From positions 1-11,957 of the forward strand of contig JAITMN010000173.1 of the NCBI GenBank assembly GCA_031277355.1: a stretch of 11,957 nt of DNA, in the 5' to 3' direction. The notes beneath the pieces are model-generated. The model worked only from the letters and a program-made list of their open reading frames with translations. It had not been told where the DNA came from and did not search any database. Below, piece after piece: positions 5,769-11,957 of the stretch (position 1 is its first letter; every line of letters begins with the position of its first letter). The position numbers and the translations under genes are program-made. The DNA is from Nevskiaceae bacterium. Lineage in GTDB: Bacteria > Pseudomonadota > Gammaproteobacteria > Steroidobacterales > Steroidobacteraceae.

Positions 5769-8693
5769 TTACCAACGCAACCGGATACCGGCCGAATATT
5801 GACGGCCGACGATGTCGTACAGGCTCGGATTGGTGCCGCCGTTGGACACACCAAACACGAAGAAGCCCGAAGGCGCCAGCGGCGGGTTCTTGTTGAGCAG
5901 GTTGTTCACCGTCACGAACAATTCCGTGCCAAGGCCATCACCGTCTTCGTAGGCCCCGAACTGCTTGCTCACCGTCAGGTCGGTGTAGAGCACCGAACTG
6001 ACGCGGTTCATCTCGGGCGGAAGCTGCGCCGCCGTGAGCGTGGTGTCGAGGATGGTGGAACCGAAGTAGCGCTCCTGCACATACACGCCCCAGCCGTTGT
6101 GGGTGCGAAAGTCCGCCGACAGATTGGCCACCCAATGCGGCAGGCCATTCTCACCGGCCGCATCGCGCGGGGCGGCGCCGGGGTTCTCCGTGGTCAGTTC
6201 ATGCACGTAGGTGCTCAGGCCGCGAAGCGTCAACACGCCGGCATCGAGTGCAACGCGATAGGCGAGCTCGATGTCGAAGCCATCGGTCTGGCGGCGCGAG
6301 ATGTTGAGGAAGGGCAGATCGACGGATACCAGCTTGTCCGTGGCCGGATCGCGCGTGAGCAGATCGCACAGCGCCGTGGCGCCGGCGTCGCATTGCTGAA
6401 TGATCACCTGCGTGCCCAGCGTGCCCACCGCACCGCTGATGTCGATGTTGAAGTAGTCGATCGACGCGCTGAAGCCGGGCAGGAAGCGCGGCTGCAACAC
6501 GATACCGGCGGCGATGGTGTCGGCTTCTTCGGGGTCGAGATTGGGATTGCCGAACGAGCGGGTGATCACCGCCGGGCGGGCATTGGAACCATCCGGATAG
6601 CGCGGGTCGTCGACGGTGGCCTGGCCCTGAATCGAGCCGGTGTACATTTCACGCAGGTTGGCCGCGCGAATGTCGCGCGACAACGTGGCGCGCAGCTTGA
6701 TGTCGGGGATGGGCTCGTAGACCATGCCGACCTTCCAGGTGGTGACGCCGCCGCTGGTGCTGTAGTCGGTGTAGCGAGCCGCAGCGTTGAAGTCGAGGCT
6801 GCCGGCCGCCGAATCTTTCAGCAGCGGAATACCGGCTTCAACGAAGGCTTCCTTCACGTTGTAACTGCCTGAAAGCGGTTGCTGATTGCCGCGCTCCCAA
6901 CCGCCGAGCTGACCTTGAAGTCCGGCGGCGGGCCAACCCAGGTAGTCGCCGGTGAAGGTCTTGATTTGCGGGGAGACGTCGTCGACGGTCTGATTGCTGG
7001 ATTCGCGCCGGTAGCCCGCGCCGGCGGCCAGCGCCACTTCGCCCGCCCAGGTGGAGAAGGGGCTGCCCTGCACGCTGACTTCGGCCACGTCCTGCTTGAC
7101 GGTGTTGTCTACCCAACTGGTGCCGGTTACCCAGGCCAGCGCATCCGGCGAGGGCGAACCCTGGCCGAACAGATTCAGCGGCACGCAACCGTTGTTGGGT
7201 TGGGCCAGCGTGGAACGGCAGATGGGGTTGCCCGTGCCGTCGTCGATCACGTCCACGGCGTTGTACAGGCGGCTGGACATCGGGTTGTTCAGCGTGGTCT
7301 GGTAGTAGTTGTTTTCGCCGTGCGCGTAGTAGGCGGCCAGTTCCCAGCCATCGCCGAATTTGTAGTTGCCGCCGAGCGTGAAGCGCGTGGTGCGGTTGCG
7401 GCTGTCGACGGTGAGCAGACCAAAATCATAGTCGTAGCGCGACATCTCGAAGCGATCTTCACCGGCCGCGTTCATGATGTCCTTGATGCTTTGATGCAGG
7501 AAGTAGTTGTCGGAGAAGATCGTGAAGCTCGACGTTCTCTGACCTTCCCAGGGCGCGGTGGAGGCGTAGTGCGCCTTGGCTTCACCGAACAGCCCATCGA
7601 CGAATACCGAAAAATTGTCGGACACGTCGTAGAGCACATGTGCAAACGCGGTCTTGCGCTCCACGCCCGGCATGGCCGGGAAGTTGGCGCCGTGATCCAC
7701 GCCGCTGCCGCCCACCATCGCAAGGTCGGTGCTGTTGTTGCCCAGTTGCGGATGTGTGGAACCGTAGAAGAAGGGAATCGGCACGCCGCCGGGACCGAAC
7801 TCGAAGGTTTGCACGTTGTTGCGCAGCGCATTGCTGGCGTTGAGAAGGTTGCCCGGAATCGGGCCGTTGTTCGAGGCGTTGATCAAACCGCCGCCGGTGA
7901 AGCCCGCCGACACCACGCCGCAGGCGATGGTGTCGCGCGTGGCGCCGCCCGGAGGGGTGGCGATGCGCGAGCAACTGTCGTACCAGTCGCGGTCGGCCCA
8001 GCGCACGATGCCGGTGTTCTTGTAGTAGCCCAGGCTGCCGATGAGGTGGCCGCGCCCACCGGCGAAGCTGGTGCCTGCGGCCAGTTCGAAGCGAGGGCCG
8101 CCGGCATCGCCGGCTTCGGAGATCGTGCCCTGCACATTGGCCTTGATGCCTTCAAACCGGGTGTCGAGCGCGAAGTTCACCACACCAGCCACGGCGTCGG
8201 AGCCATAGCCGGCCGATGCGCCGCCGGTCACGACGTCCACGCGCTGCACCAGCATGTCGGGCAGGATGCTGACGTCGGTGGAGCCGGCGTCGGTGGACGG
8301 CACCACGCGCCGGCCATCGAGCAGAATCAGTGTGCGCTGCGAGCCCAGCGAACGCAGGTTCAGAAAGCTCTGACCCACATTGCCCGTGGTGCCCACGCCC
8401 GTGCTCTGCGGTGTGGAGGAATTGCGAAACACCGGCAACTGGTTCAACGAGTCGCTCAAACTGGTGGGTGCGGCCTGACGCAACTGCTCGGCGCTGACCA
8501 CGGTGACCGGCGTCGGCGCCTCAAAGCCAGCGGTTGCGGCCAGACGTGAGCCGGTGACCACGACGACGTCAAGATCATCCCCCCCCCCCTCGGTTTGCTG
8601 CGCCATGGCCGAACCGGCTGCGGCAAGCAGGATCGAGGCCACGAGGCACCCGACGCTGGTTCTGGACGTGAATGGACGGCTCTTGTTTGACAT
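5769..8693 (-). CDS. TonB-dependent outer-membrane receptor 1, with an 11-G tract after the signal peptide
   Basis: A 974-residue TonB-dependent receptor, first gene of the minus arm; AGGGAG lies 5 bases before the ATG. Signal peptide residues 1-31 end in SAMA, followed by QQTEGGGDD, the TonB box DVVVVTG (42-48) and a plug with LNLRSLGSQRTLILLDGRRV (111-130) and RVDVVTGGASAGYGSDAVAG (151-170). The barrel ends in SAGIRLRW, typical of this subfamily. Three Cys pairs (241/258, 492/503, 768/776) lie in likely external loops. It differs clearly from receptor 2 in its plug motifs, so the pair is not a recent duplication. Codons for E35 to D39 contain 11 consecutive G, which keep the frame open as read here. 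One more G gives GGA TGA at once; one fewer G gives a stop 40 codons later. Ligand unknown; frameshift regulation is inferred. Confidence 0.94.
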   Translation of the reverse strand: MSNKSRPFTSRTSVGCLVASILLAAAGSAMAQQTEGGGDDLDVVVVTGSRLAATAGFEAPTPVTVVSAEQLRQAAPTSLSDSLNQLPVFRNSSTPQSTGVGTTGNVGQSFLNLRSLGSQRTLILLDGRRVVPSTDAGSTDVSILPDMLVQRVDVVTGGASAGYGSDAVAGVVNFALDTRFEGIKANVQGTISEAGDAGGPRFELAAGTSFAGGRGHLIGSLGYYKNTGIVRWADRDWYDSCSRIATPPGGATRDTIACGVVSAGFTGGGLINASNNGPIPGNLLNASNALRNNVQTFEFGPGGVPIPFFYGSTHPQLGNNSTDLAMVGGSGVDHGANFPAMPGVERKTAFAHVLYDVSDNFSVFVDGLFGEAKAHYASTAPWEGQRTSSFTIFSDNYFLHQSIKDIMNAAGEDRFEMSRYDYDFGLLTVDSRNRTTRFTLGGNYKFGDGWELAAYYAHGENNYYQTTLNNPMSSRLYNAVDVIDDGTGNPICRSTLAQPNNGCVPLNLFGQGSPSPDALAWVTGTSWVDNTVKQDVAEVSVQGSPFSTWAGEVALAAGAGYRRESSNQTVDDVSPQIKTFTGDYLGWPAAGLQGQLGGWERGNQQPLSGSYNVKEAFVEAGIPLLKDSAAGSLDFNAAARYTDYSTSGGVTTWKVGMVYEPIPDIKLRATLSRDIRAANLREMYTGSIQGQATVDDPRYPDGSNARPAVITRSFGNPNLDPEEADTIAAGIVLQPRFLPGFSASIDYFNIDISGAVGTLGTQVIIQQCDAGATALCDLLTRDPATDKLVSVDLPFLNISRRQTDGFDIELAYRVALDAGVLTLRGLSTYVHELTTENPGAAPRDAAGENGLPHWVANLSADFRTHNGWGVYVQERYFGSTILDTTLTAAQLPPEMNRVSSVLYTDLTVSKQFGAYEDGDGLGTELFVTVNNLLNKNPPLAPSGFFVFGVSNGGTNPSLYDIVGRQYSAGIRLRW
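8579..8589 (-). repeat. Homopolymeric G11 tract inside receptor 1
   Basis: Eleven consecutive C on the plus strand (G on the coding strand) encode the middle of E-G-G-G-D, residues 35-39, directly after the predicted signal-peptide cleavage site. No other homopolymer of this length was noticed in the window; the next notable G run is 7 bases. Tracts like this are known slippage sites in surface-protein genes of Neisseria and Campylobacter. Confidence 0.95.
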
Positions 8694-8773
8694 AAAAACT
8701 CCCTGATTGCCCTAAAACCAACAATTGCAGTGCAGCAGTGTACAGAAAATCGTGATCAATCAGAAATTTTCGA

Positions 8774-8802
8774 GATTTAGTTCGTGTGGAACTTCGTCGC
8801 AA
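8774..8802 (-). promoter_or_regulatory. Candidate promoter of the receptor arm, with dyad in its spacer
   Basis: On the minus strand TTGCGA (8802-8797) and TAAATC (8779-8774) are separated by 17 bases. The match to the sigma-70 consensus is modest (4 of 6 and 3 of 6). The dyad AGTTC-N5-GAACT (8779-8793) fills the spacer, where a bound repressor would block polymerase. The predicted leader is about 75 bases. This is a pattern guess, not a firm call. Confidence 0.3.
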
Positions 8803-8904
8803 AAATGCAACAATGAGCAGATTCATAGTCCCGAGTCGGGCAAGGGATGGCTGATCTGCCCGAGGTCACTTGTGCTGCCGGGCGGTCCGGTCCAGCATTC
8901 ACGA

Positions 8905-8910
8905 CATAAT
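8905..8910 (+). promoter_or_regulatory. Candidate -10 element of the plus arm
   Basis: CATAAT matches TATAAT at 5 of 6 positions and lies about 40 bases before the start of secreted protein B. At the expected distance upstream there is no recognisable -35, only GC-rich sequence with the direct repeat GGTCC-GGTCC (8884-8893), which would fit an activator-dependent promoter if the element is real. Confidence 0.3.
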
Positions 8911-8937
8911 GCATTTTTGATGACAAACCGTAGAGCC

Positions 8938-8944
8938 GGGAGGA
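8938..8944 (+). promoter_or_regulatory. Ribosome binding site deciding the start of secreted protein B
   Basis: GGGAGGA ends directly against the ATG at 8945, leaving no spacing, but lies 6 bases before the ATG at 8951. The second ATG is therefore the likelier start, and it removes only Met-Thr from the signal peptide. Confidence 0.7.
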
Positions 8945-8950
8945 ATGACG

Positions 8951-9919
8951 ATGAAGAGGTCTTTGATTGCGGCCCTTGCGCTGGCCGGGTTGATGGCGGC
9001 CACGGGCGCGTTGGCGGCGGCGCAAAACAGAAACAACGCCCCCTGCGACCGCGCCTGTCTGGCTGCCAAACTGGATCAATTCCTCAAGGCGGTGGTCGAC
9101 AAGGACCCCTCCAAGGCGGGATTGTTCGTCGGTTTTCGCCAAACACAGAACGCCGTGCTGGCGCCTGCCGGCGAAGGCATCTGGAAAACCAATACCGGAA
9201 TGGGCACGCTGGATCGCCGCTACTACGACGCCGACACCAGTCAGGCGGAGTTCTACGGCACGATGAAAGAGGGCGACAGAACCGCCATCGTGTCGTTGCG
9301 CATGCGCGTGGAGCGCGGCGAGGTGACCGAGGCCGAATGGCATATTGCTCGCGACGATGATCCGGGCATCACGGGCACGCCCGCGGGCCGGATGTACAAC
9401 CTGCAAACGCTGGAACAGAACCCGCCTGCGCAGCGCGTGGTGCCGGTGGCTGAGCGTCATTCGCGCGAAGCGCTGATCGCCGCAGTCAACAGTTATTTCG
9501 ATGGCATCGTGCTGGGCTCGGGCCGTTATGTGCAGGCCAACCCCGGCTGCATCCGTTTGGAGAACGGCCAGGGAGTGACCGGCACGGATCGCCGCGTTGC
9601 GCCGGCCGACGCCGACTTCCAGACCAGCGCGGACTGCCGCTCGGGCTACGCGGGCCTCAACATCCAGAACGTGCAGGCGCGGCGCTATCTGATGGTGGAT
9701 ATGGAAGCGCAGATCGTCGTGGCCTCGGCGGTGTTCATTCGCGAACCGTATTCGCAGAAACGCCGCAACTGCTTCATGGAAGTGTTCTACATGGACGGCG
9801 GCAAGATCAGCGCGGTGTACGCGGCGATGGTTTATGCCGATCCGAAGCTGCCGATGCCGAACTGGGCGCCGTATGAAGGCAACTTCGCAATCGCTGCGCC
9901 GCTGATTTATCAGCCGTGA
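8951..9919 (+). CDS. Secreted two-part protein B (DUF8021-like), paralogue of 2348-3247
   Basis: A 322-residue exported protein of unknown function, first gene of the plus arm. Signal peptide residues 1-24 (MKRSLIAALALAG, ending ALAAA) precede CDRACL, with Cys32-X3-Cys36 at the same numbers as in paralogue A. Matching landmarks follow: FYGTM (101-105), VTEAEWHIA (125-133), ALIAAVNSYFDGI (174-186), CIRLENGQGVTG (200-211), RRYLMVDMEAQIVVASAVF (244-262) and FMEVFYMDGGKISAVYAAM (275-293). The two-half layout suggests tandem NTF2/SnoaL-like domains. From memory, CxRLE, the RRY segment and GGKI resemble secreted DUF8021 proteins of fungi. Cys200 and Cys229 could form a second disulphide, as in A. 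No catalytic motif is recognised, so enzyme, binding protein or ligand chaperone are all possible. The exported aldolase follows after 36 bases, indicating co-transcription. Confidence 0.85.
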   Translation: MKRSLIAALALAGLMAATGALAAAQNRNNAPCDRACLAAKLDQFLKAVVDKDPSKAGLFVGFRQTQNAVLAPAGEGIWKTNTGMGTLDRRYYDADTSQAEFYGTMKEGDRTAIVSLRMRVERGEVTEAEWHIARDDDPGITGTPAGRMYNLQTLEQNPPAQRVVPVAERHSREALIAAVNSYFDGIVLGSGRYVQANPGCIRLENGQGVTGTDRRVAPADADFQTSADCRSGYAGLNIQNVQARRYLMVDMEAQIVVASAVFIREPYSQKRRNCFMEVFYMDGGKISAVYAAMVYADPKLPMPNWAPYEGNFAIAAPLIYQP

Positions 9920-9944
9920 TGCGGTAATTTGCGATTTTCTTGCC

Positions 9945-9951
9945 GGGGGGG
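9945..9951 (+). promoter_or_regulatory. G7 run serving as ribosome site of the exported aldolase
   Basis: Seven G followed by ACTC and the ATG at 9956 form the only plausible Shine-Dalgarno sequence. It supports 9956 over the earlier in-frame TTG at 9929, which would precede the signal peptide with an extra polar stretch. Pairing through G-U wobble is expected to be moderate. Confidence 0.55.
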
Positions 9952-9955
9952 ACTC

Positions 9956-10840
9956 ATGAGCCTGCTTCGTCGAGTTGATCTGTCGCGCGGCGCACGTGCC
10001 CTGGGCCTTGCGCTGGCGCTGCTTGCAGTCGCGTTGACGGCGCGGGCCGCTGCGTCGCCGGATGCGGCCCACTTCAACACCGTCAAGCAGAAGCTCGCCG
10101 CCGGCAAGCAGGTGGTCGGCGGTACGGTCGACGTCGCCGACGTCGACGTTTACTGCGCGATGGCCTCGGCCGGTTTTGATTTCCTGTGGATCGAGATGCA
10201 GCACAGCGCGCTGACCTACTCGCAGGTGGCCACGATGATCCGCGCCTGCCCAGGCCCGGCGATTCCCTTCATCCGCGTGCCCACGGATAGCGAGGGTGAC
10301 ATCCAGAAGGCGGTGGATATCGGCGCGCTCGGCGTGATCGTGCCGATGGTCGATACGATGGCGAAGATTCGCAACGCCATCGGCTTTGCAAAGTATCCCC
10401 CTGTCGGCACGCGCAGTCTCGGCGGTGGTCAGTACGGCGCGCTGTGGGGACGCGACTACCGCCAGCACGCCAACGACAACGTGATGATCGTCGCGATGGT
10501 GGAGAGCCCTGCGGGCGTGCAGATCGTCGATGAGATCGCAAGGCTCGATCAGGTGGACGTCGTCTTCGTCGCCTCCACGGACCTGGGCAGCTTCACCGGC
10601 CTGCAGCAGGGCGATCCGAAGTATGAGCAACTCGTCACGCAGATCAAGGAGGCAACGCTTGGCGCCGGCAAGGTGTTGGCAGGGCCCTCTGCCTGGCAGG
10701 GCACGCGCGACGGCTTCCGTTTCTTCCAGGGGCCGCCGGTCAGCGCGCTGATCCGCAGCGGCGCGAAGCTTGCGCTGGAGGGCACGGCCGACACCGGCAC
10801 GCCGCGCGGCGTTGCGCCGATCGAGGGCGCGGAGCGCTGA
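9956..10840 (+). CDS. HpcH/HpaI-family aldolase with N-terminal signal peptide (predicted periplasmic)
   Basis: A 294-residue protein: residues 1-33 form a signal peptide (basic LLRRVDLSRGAR, hydrophobic LGLALALLAVAL, ending ARAAA), and the rest is an HpaI-type TIM barrel. Aligned to the cytoplasmic homologue at 387-1151, the catalytic set is kept: His83 (IEMQHSA), Arg107 (PFIRVPT), Glu183 (VAMVES) and Asp209 (ASTDLG). Two substrate-side loops differ: GIRGVGAALARAS becomes GTRSLGGGQYGALWG (151-165) and GPADLS becomes ASTDLG. It probably performs a metal-dependent retro-aldol cleavage yielding pyruvate or a related keto acid, but on a different substrate and in the periplasm. Twin arginines are present, but Asp at the usual Phe position makes Tat export doubtful; Sec is as likely. 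It is second in the plus arm, 36 bases after secreted protein B, and its stop is 3 bases from that of the opposing lipoprotein gene. Confidence 0.87.
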   Translation: MSLLRRVDLSRGARALGLALALLAVALTARAAASPDAAHFNTVKQKLAAGKQVVGGTVDVADVDVYCAMASAGFDFLWIEMQHSALTYSQVATMIRACPGPAIPFIRVPTDSEGDIQKAVDIGALGVIVPMVDTMAKIRNAIGFAKYPPVGTRSLGGGQYGALWGRDYRQHANDNVMIVAMVESPAGVQIVDEIARLDQVDVVFVASTDLGSFTGLQQGDPKYEQLVTQIKEATLGAGKVLAGPSAWQGTRDGFRFFQGPPVSALIRSGAKLALEGTADTGTPRGVAPIEGAER

Positions 10841-10843
10841 AGC

Positions 10844-11413
10844 CTACGGCTGCGCCGGAAACCGGCTGAACACCTGATTCACCGCGCTGTCCACAACTTC
10901 ATACGTGGGCCGATCATTGCTTGCAATCTCGCCTTCGAATGATCCCGTCCAGATCATTTGATTGTGCGCGCGATCAACGAGATCAACGCTCAGCGTGCCC
11001 GGAGTGCCTTTGCGTTTGCCGCCGAACAGGTTGCTGAGGCTGATGCCCACGCCCACGCCGCTGCCATACGACCCGCCTCCCGCGCCCACCGAAACACCCA
11101 TGCGCGGACGCGAGGATGATCCGGACGCCGGGCCCGCGACCACGTCGAAATTCACCAGCAGATCGGGATTTTCTTCCGCATACACGAAGCCACGGTTCGT
11201 CATCTGCGCGCGCAGCGAGTCTTGTATCTGCTGCATCGCCAGCGGCGACACCTGCCGCTGTTGCGCCGCGCTGGGCGTGAGAAATCCCCAGGTCTTGAAC
11301 TGGGCGAAGTTCATGCCCGGTGCGGCATCGCTGCGCACGGTTCCGCTGGAACTGGCGCAGGCCGTCAGCGCCAGCGCGCAGGCCGTTATCAGCACAGTCT
11401 TGATTCCGTTCAT
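10844..11413 (-). CDS. DUF4136-type outer-membrane lipoprotein
   Basis: A 189-residue predicted lipoprotein. The start at 11413 has AGGAGGA 6 bases upstream; the GTG at 11416 is too close to it. A signal sequence ends in the lipobox LTAC with Cys19; Ala follows, so transfer to the outer membrane is expected. The pattern matches the DUF4136 family: FAQFKTWGF (36-44), a middle helix ending in AQMTNRGFVY (69-78), PDLLVNFDV (83-91), a Gly/Ser-rich stretch (93-123), LSVDLVDRAHNQMIWTGSFEG (141-161) and a closing helix VVDSAVNQVFSRFP (173-186). The role of the family is unknown; members are often cell-envelope stress or housekeeping lipoproteins. It lies 40 bases after the aminotransferase on the same strand, so co-transcription is possible, and runs convergent with the exported aldolase. 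Confidence 0.85.
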   Translation of the reverse strand: MNGIKTVLITACALALTACASSSGTVRSDAAPGMNFAQFKTWGFLTPSAAQQRQVSPLAMQQIQDSLRAQMTNRGFVYAEENPDLLVNFDVVAGPASGSSSRPRMGVSVGAGGGSYGSGVGVGISLSNLFGGKRKGTPGTLSVDLVDRAHNQMIWTGSFEGEIASNDRPTYEVVDSAVNQVFSRFPAQP

Positions 11414-11419
11414 CACGAT

Positions 11420-11426
11420 TCCTCCT
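11420..11426 (-). promoter_or_regulatory. Ribosome binding site deciding the lipoprotein start
   Basis: AGGAGGA on the minus strand is 6 bases from the ATG at 11413 and only 3 bases from the GTG at 11416, which favours the ATG. Confidence 0.75.
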
Positions 11427-11453
11427 CAACGAACGACGAGCGCGCGGCGGTTG

Positions 11454-11957
11454 CTAACCCCGTGCTTCGCGCACCGCGCCGGCAAGCCGCGCAATGCCTT
11501 CGTCGATCTGCGCCGCGCTCAATGCGCAGAACGGCAATCGCAGGAAGCGCTCACCGCCACCCTGCGGGAAAAACGCCAGCCCATCGGCCAGATTCAAGTT
11601 TACCTTCGCCGCCGCCGCGCGCACCGCCGTGGTGGACACGCCTTCGGGCAACGTCAGCGACAAAAAGAAACCGCCGTCGGGCCGAGTGGCCACGGCATCG
11701 GGAATGTATTTGTCGAGCGCGGCCAGACAGGCAGTCAGGCGCGGCGCATACAACGCCTTCCACTTCTCGATCTGCGGATCGAGCCTGCCCGCCTTCAGCC
11801 ATTCGAGCGTAACCCCATGCGCGAAGTAGCCCGGCGAGATGTAGGTGTCTTCGGCCACCTTGCCGATTTTCGCCAGCGTCGCTGCATCGCCGATCATGAA
11901 GCCCAATCGCACGCCGGGGGCAATCAGCTTCGTGAACGAGCTCATGTGCAGCGTGCG
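11454..11957 (-). CDS. PLP-dependent class I/II aminotransferase, C-terminal part (5' end outside window)
   Basis: The last 167 residues of a fold-type I aminotransferase, open at the right edge. The visible protein begins at the cofactor site: SSFTKLIAPGVRLGFMIG contains the Lys that should hold PLP as a Schiff base, followed by the PGxRLG turn. Downstream are the helix after ISPGYFAHGVTLEWL, the IEKWKALYAPRLTACLAALDKY helix pair, RPDGGFFLSLTLPEG (the GGFF substrate-domain strand) and FLRLPFCAL with the Arg that usually binds the substrate carboxylate. The pattern fits the group with 2-aminoadipate/aromatic or aspartate aminotransferases and the catalytic domain of MocR regulators; with the N-terminus missing these cannot be separated. 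The ATG at 11945 is internal, since the frame stays open to the window edge. Confidence 0.87.
   Translation of the reverse strand, partial: RTLHMSSFTKLIAPGVRLGFMIGDAATLAKIGKVAEDTYISPGYFAHGVTLEWLKAGRLDPQIEKWKALYAPRLTACLAALDKYIPDAVATRPDGGFFLSLTLPEGVSTTAVRAAAAKVNLNLADGLAFFPQGGGERFLRLPFCALSAAQIDEGIARLAGAVREARG

Larger units (their letters stand above)
8694..8950. promoter_or_regulatory. Divergent regulatory spacer between the two arms
   Basis: This 257-base non-coding stretch is noticeably more AT-rich than its surroundings and must carry the promoters of both arms. It contains the dyad AGTTC-N5-GAACT (8779-8793), the tight dyad CCCGA-G-TCGGG (8830-8840), a 7-base inverted repeat TCGGGCA/TGCCCGA (8836-8842 and 8857-8863) and a direct repeat of GCAGTG (8727-8732 and 8735-8740). 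No regulator gene lies next to it, and no gene-like frame is seen within it. Confidence 0.7.

Noticed and set aside
3247..5802. A very long plus-strand open frame (about 850 codons) opposite receptor 2
   Set aside because: It mirrors the receptor gene, has no ribosome site or signal, and its product is Arg/Val/His-rich without family motifs. It is the antisense shadow expected from GC-rich codon use.
5670..8549. Two long plus-strand frames (5670-6872 and 6879-8549) opposite receptor 1
   Set aside because: Both are antisense to an intact 974-residue receptor and show no motif, start signal or neighbour logic of their own.
8631..8693. Lipobox at Cys16 in the signal peptide of receptor 1
   Set aside because: The preceding residues S-V-G do not fit a lipobox, and a normal cleavage site (AMA before QQ) follows.
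8575..8826. Short minus-strand frame entering the G tract from the spacer
   Set aside because: It uses a different frame from receptor 1 and has no ribosome site. It could only join the receptor frame after slippage, and the receptor already has its own start and signal peptide.
9956..10054. Twin-arginine (Tat) signal on the exported aldolase
   Set aside because: RR is present, but the next positions are V-D-L, with Asp where a bulky hydrophobic residue is usual. Export looks likely; the Tat route is not supported enough to call.
8777..10630. Minus-strand open frame of about 617 codons across protein B and the exported aldolase
   Set aside because: It lies opposite two genes with clear signal peptides and conserved motifs, and its translation is His/Arg-rich with no recognisable domain.

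Overview
The window is high-GC, densely coded bacterial chromosome with no RNA genes, insertion sequences or CRISPR. The NtrC C-terminus at the left edge is of beta/gammaproteobacterial type. Two large TonB-dependent receptors with short signal peptides and VVVTG-type TonB boxes suggest a Gram-negative heterotroph, plausibly a gammaproteobacterium near Steroidobacter/Xanthomonadales. That placement is inference from protein style only.

Layout, left to right: (1) 1-333 (+), the C-terminus of the nitrogen regulator NtrC. (2) 387-1151 (-), a cytoplasmic HpaI-type class II aldolase, back to back with 1169-2290 (+), an MscS-family mechanosensitive channel; only 17 bases separate the two starts. 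(3) A strong hairpin at 2298-2333 closes the channel gene against the next block. (4) A divergent locus occupies 2348-10840. Its minus arm reads TonB receptor 1 (8693 to 5769), TonB receptor 2 (5736 to 3322), a rho-independent terminator, then a secreted two-part protein A (3247 to 2348). Its plus arm reads a secreted paralogue B (8951-9919), then an HpaI-family aldolase carrying a signal peptide (9956-10840). The two arms share the 257-base spacer 8694-8950. (5) Converging on it, 10844-11413 (-) is a DUF4136-type lipoprotein, downstream of a truncated PLP-dependent aminotransferase (11454-11957, -).

The interesting part is the divergent locus. It combines two outer-membrane importers of different lineages, a pair of diverged secreted paralogues with an identically placed CX3C motif, and an aldolase that keeps its catalytic His/Arg/Glu/Asp set but appears to be exported. 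A second, cytoplasmic aldolase of the same family lies nearby. A reasonable hypothesis is a scavenging system that captures and partly cleaves a hydroxy-keto-acid or related compound in the periplasm; the substrate cannot be read from sequence.

Receptor 1 contains an uninterrupted run of 11 G (coding strand) immediately after its signal peptide. Gain of one G gives an immediate stop, and loss of one G gives a stop 40 codons on. This is the architecture of an ON/OFF phase-variable surface protein, with sequencing error as the main alternative.
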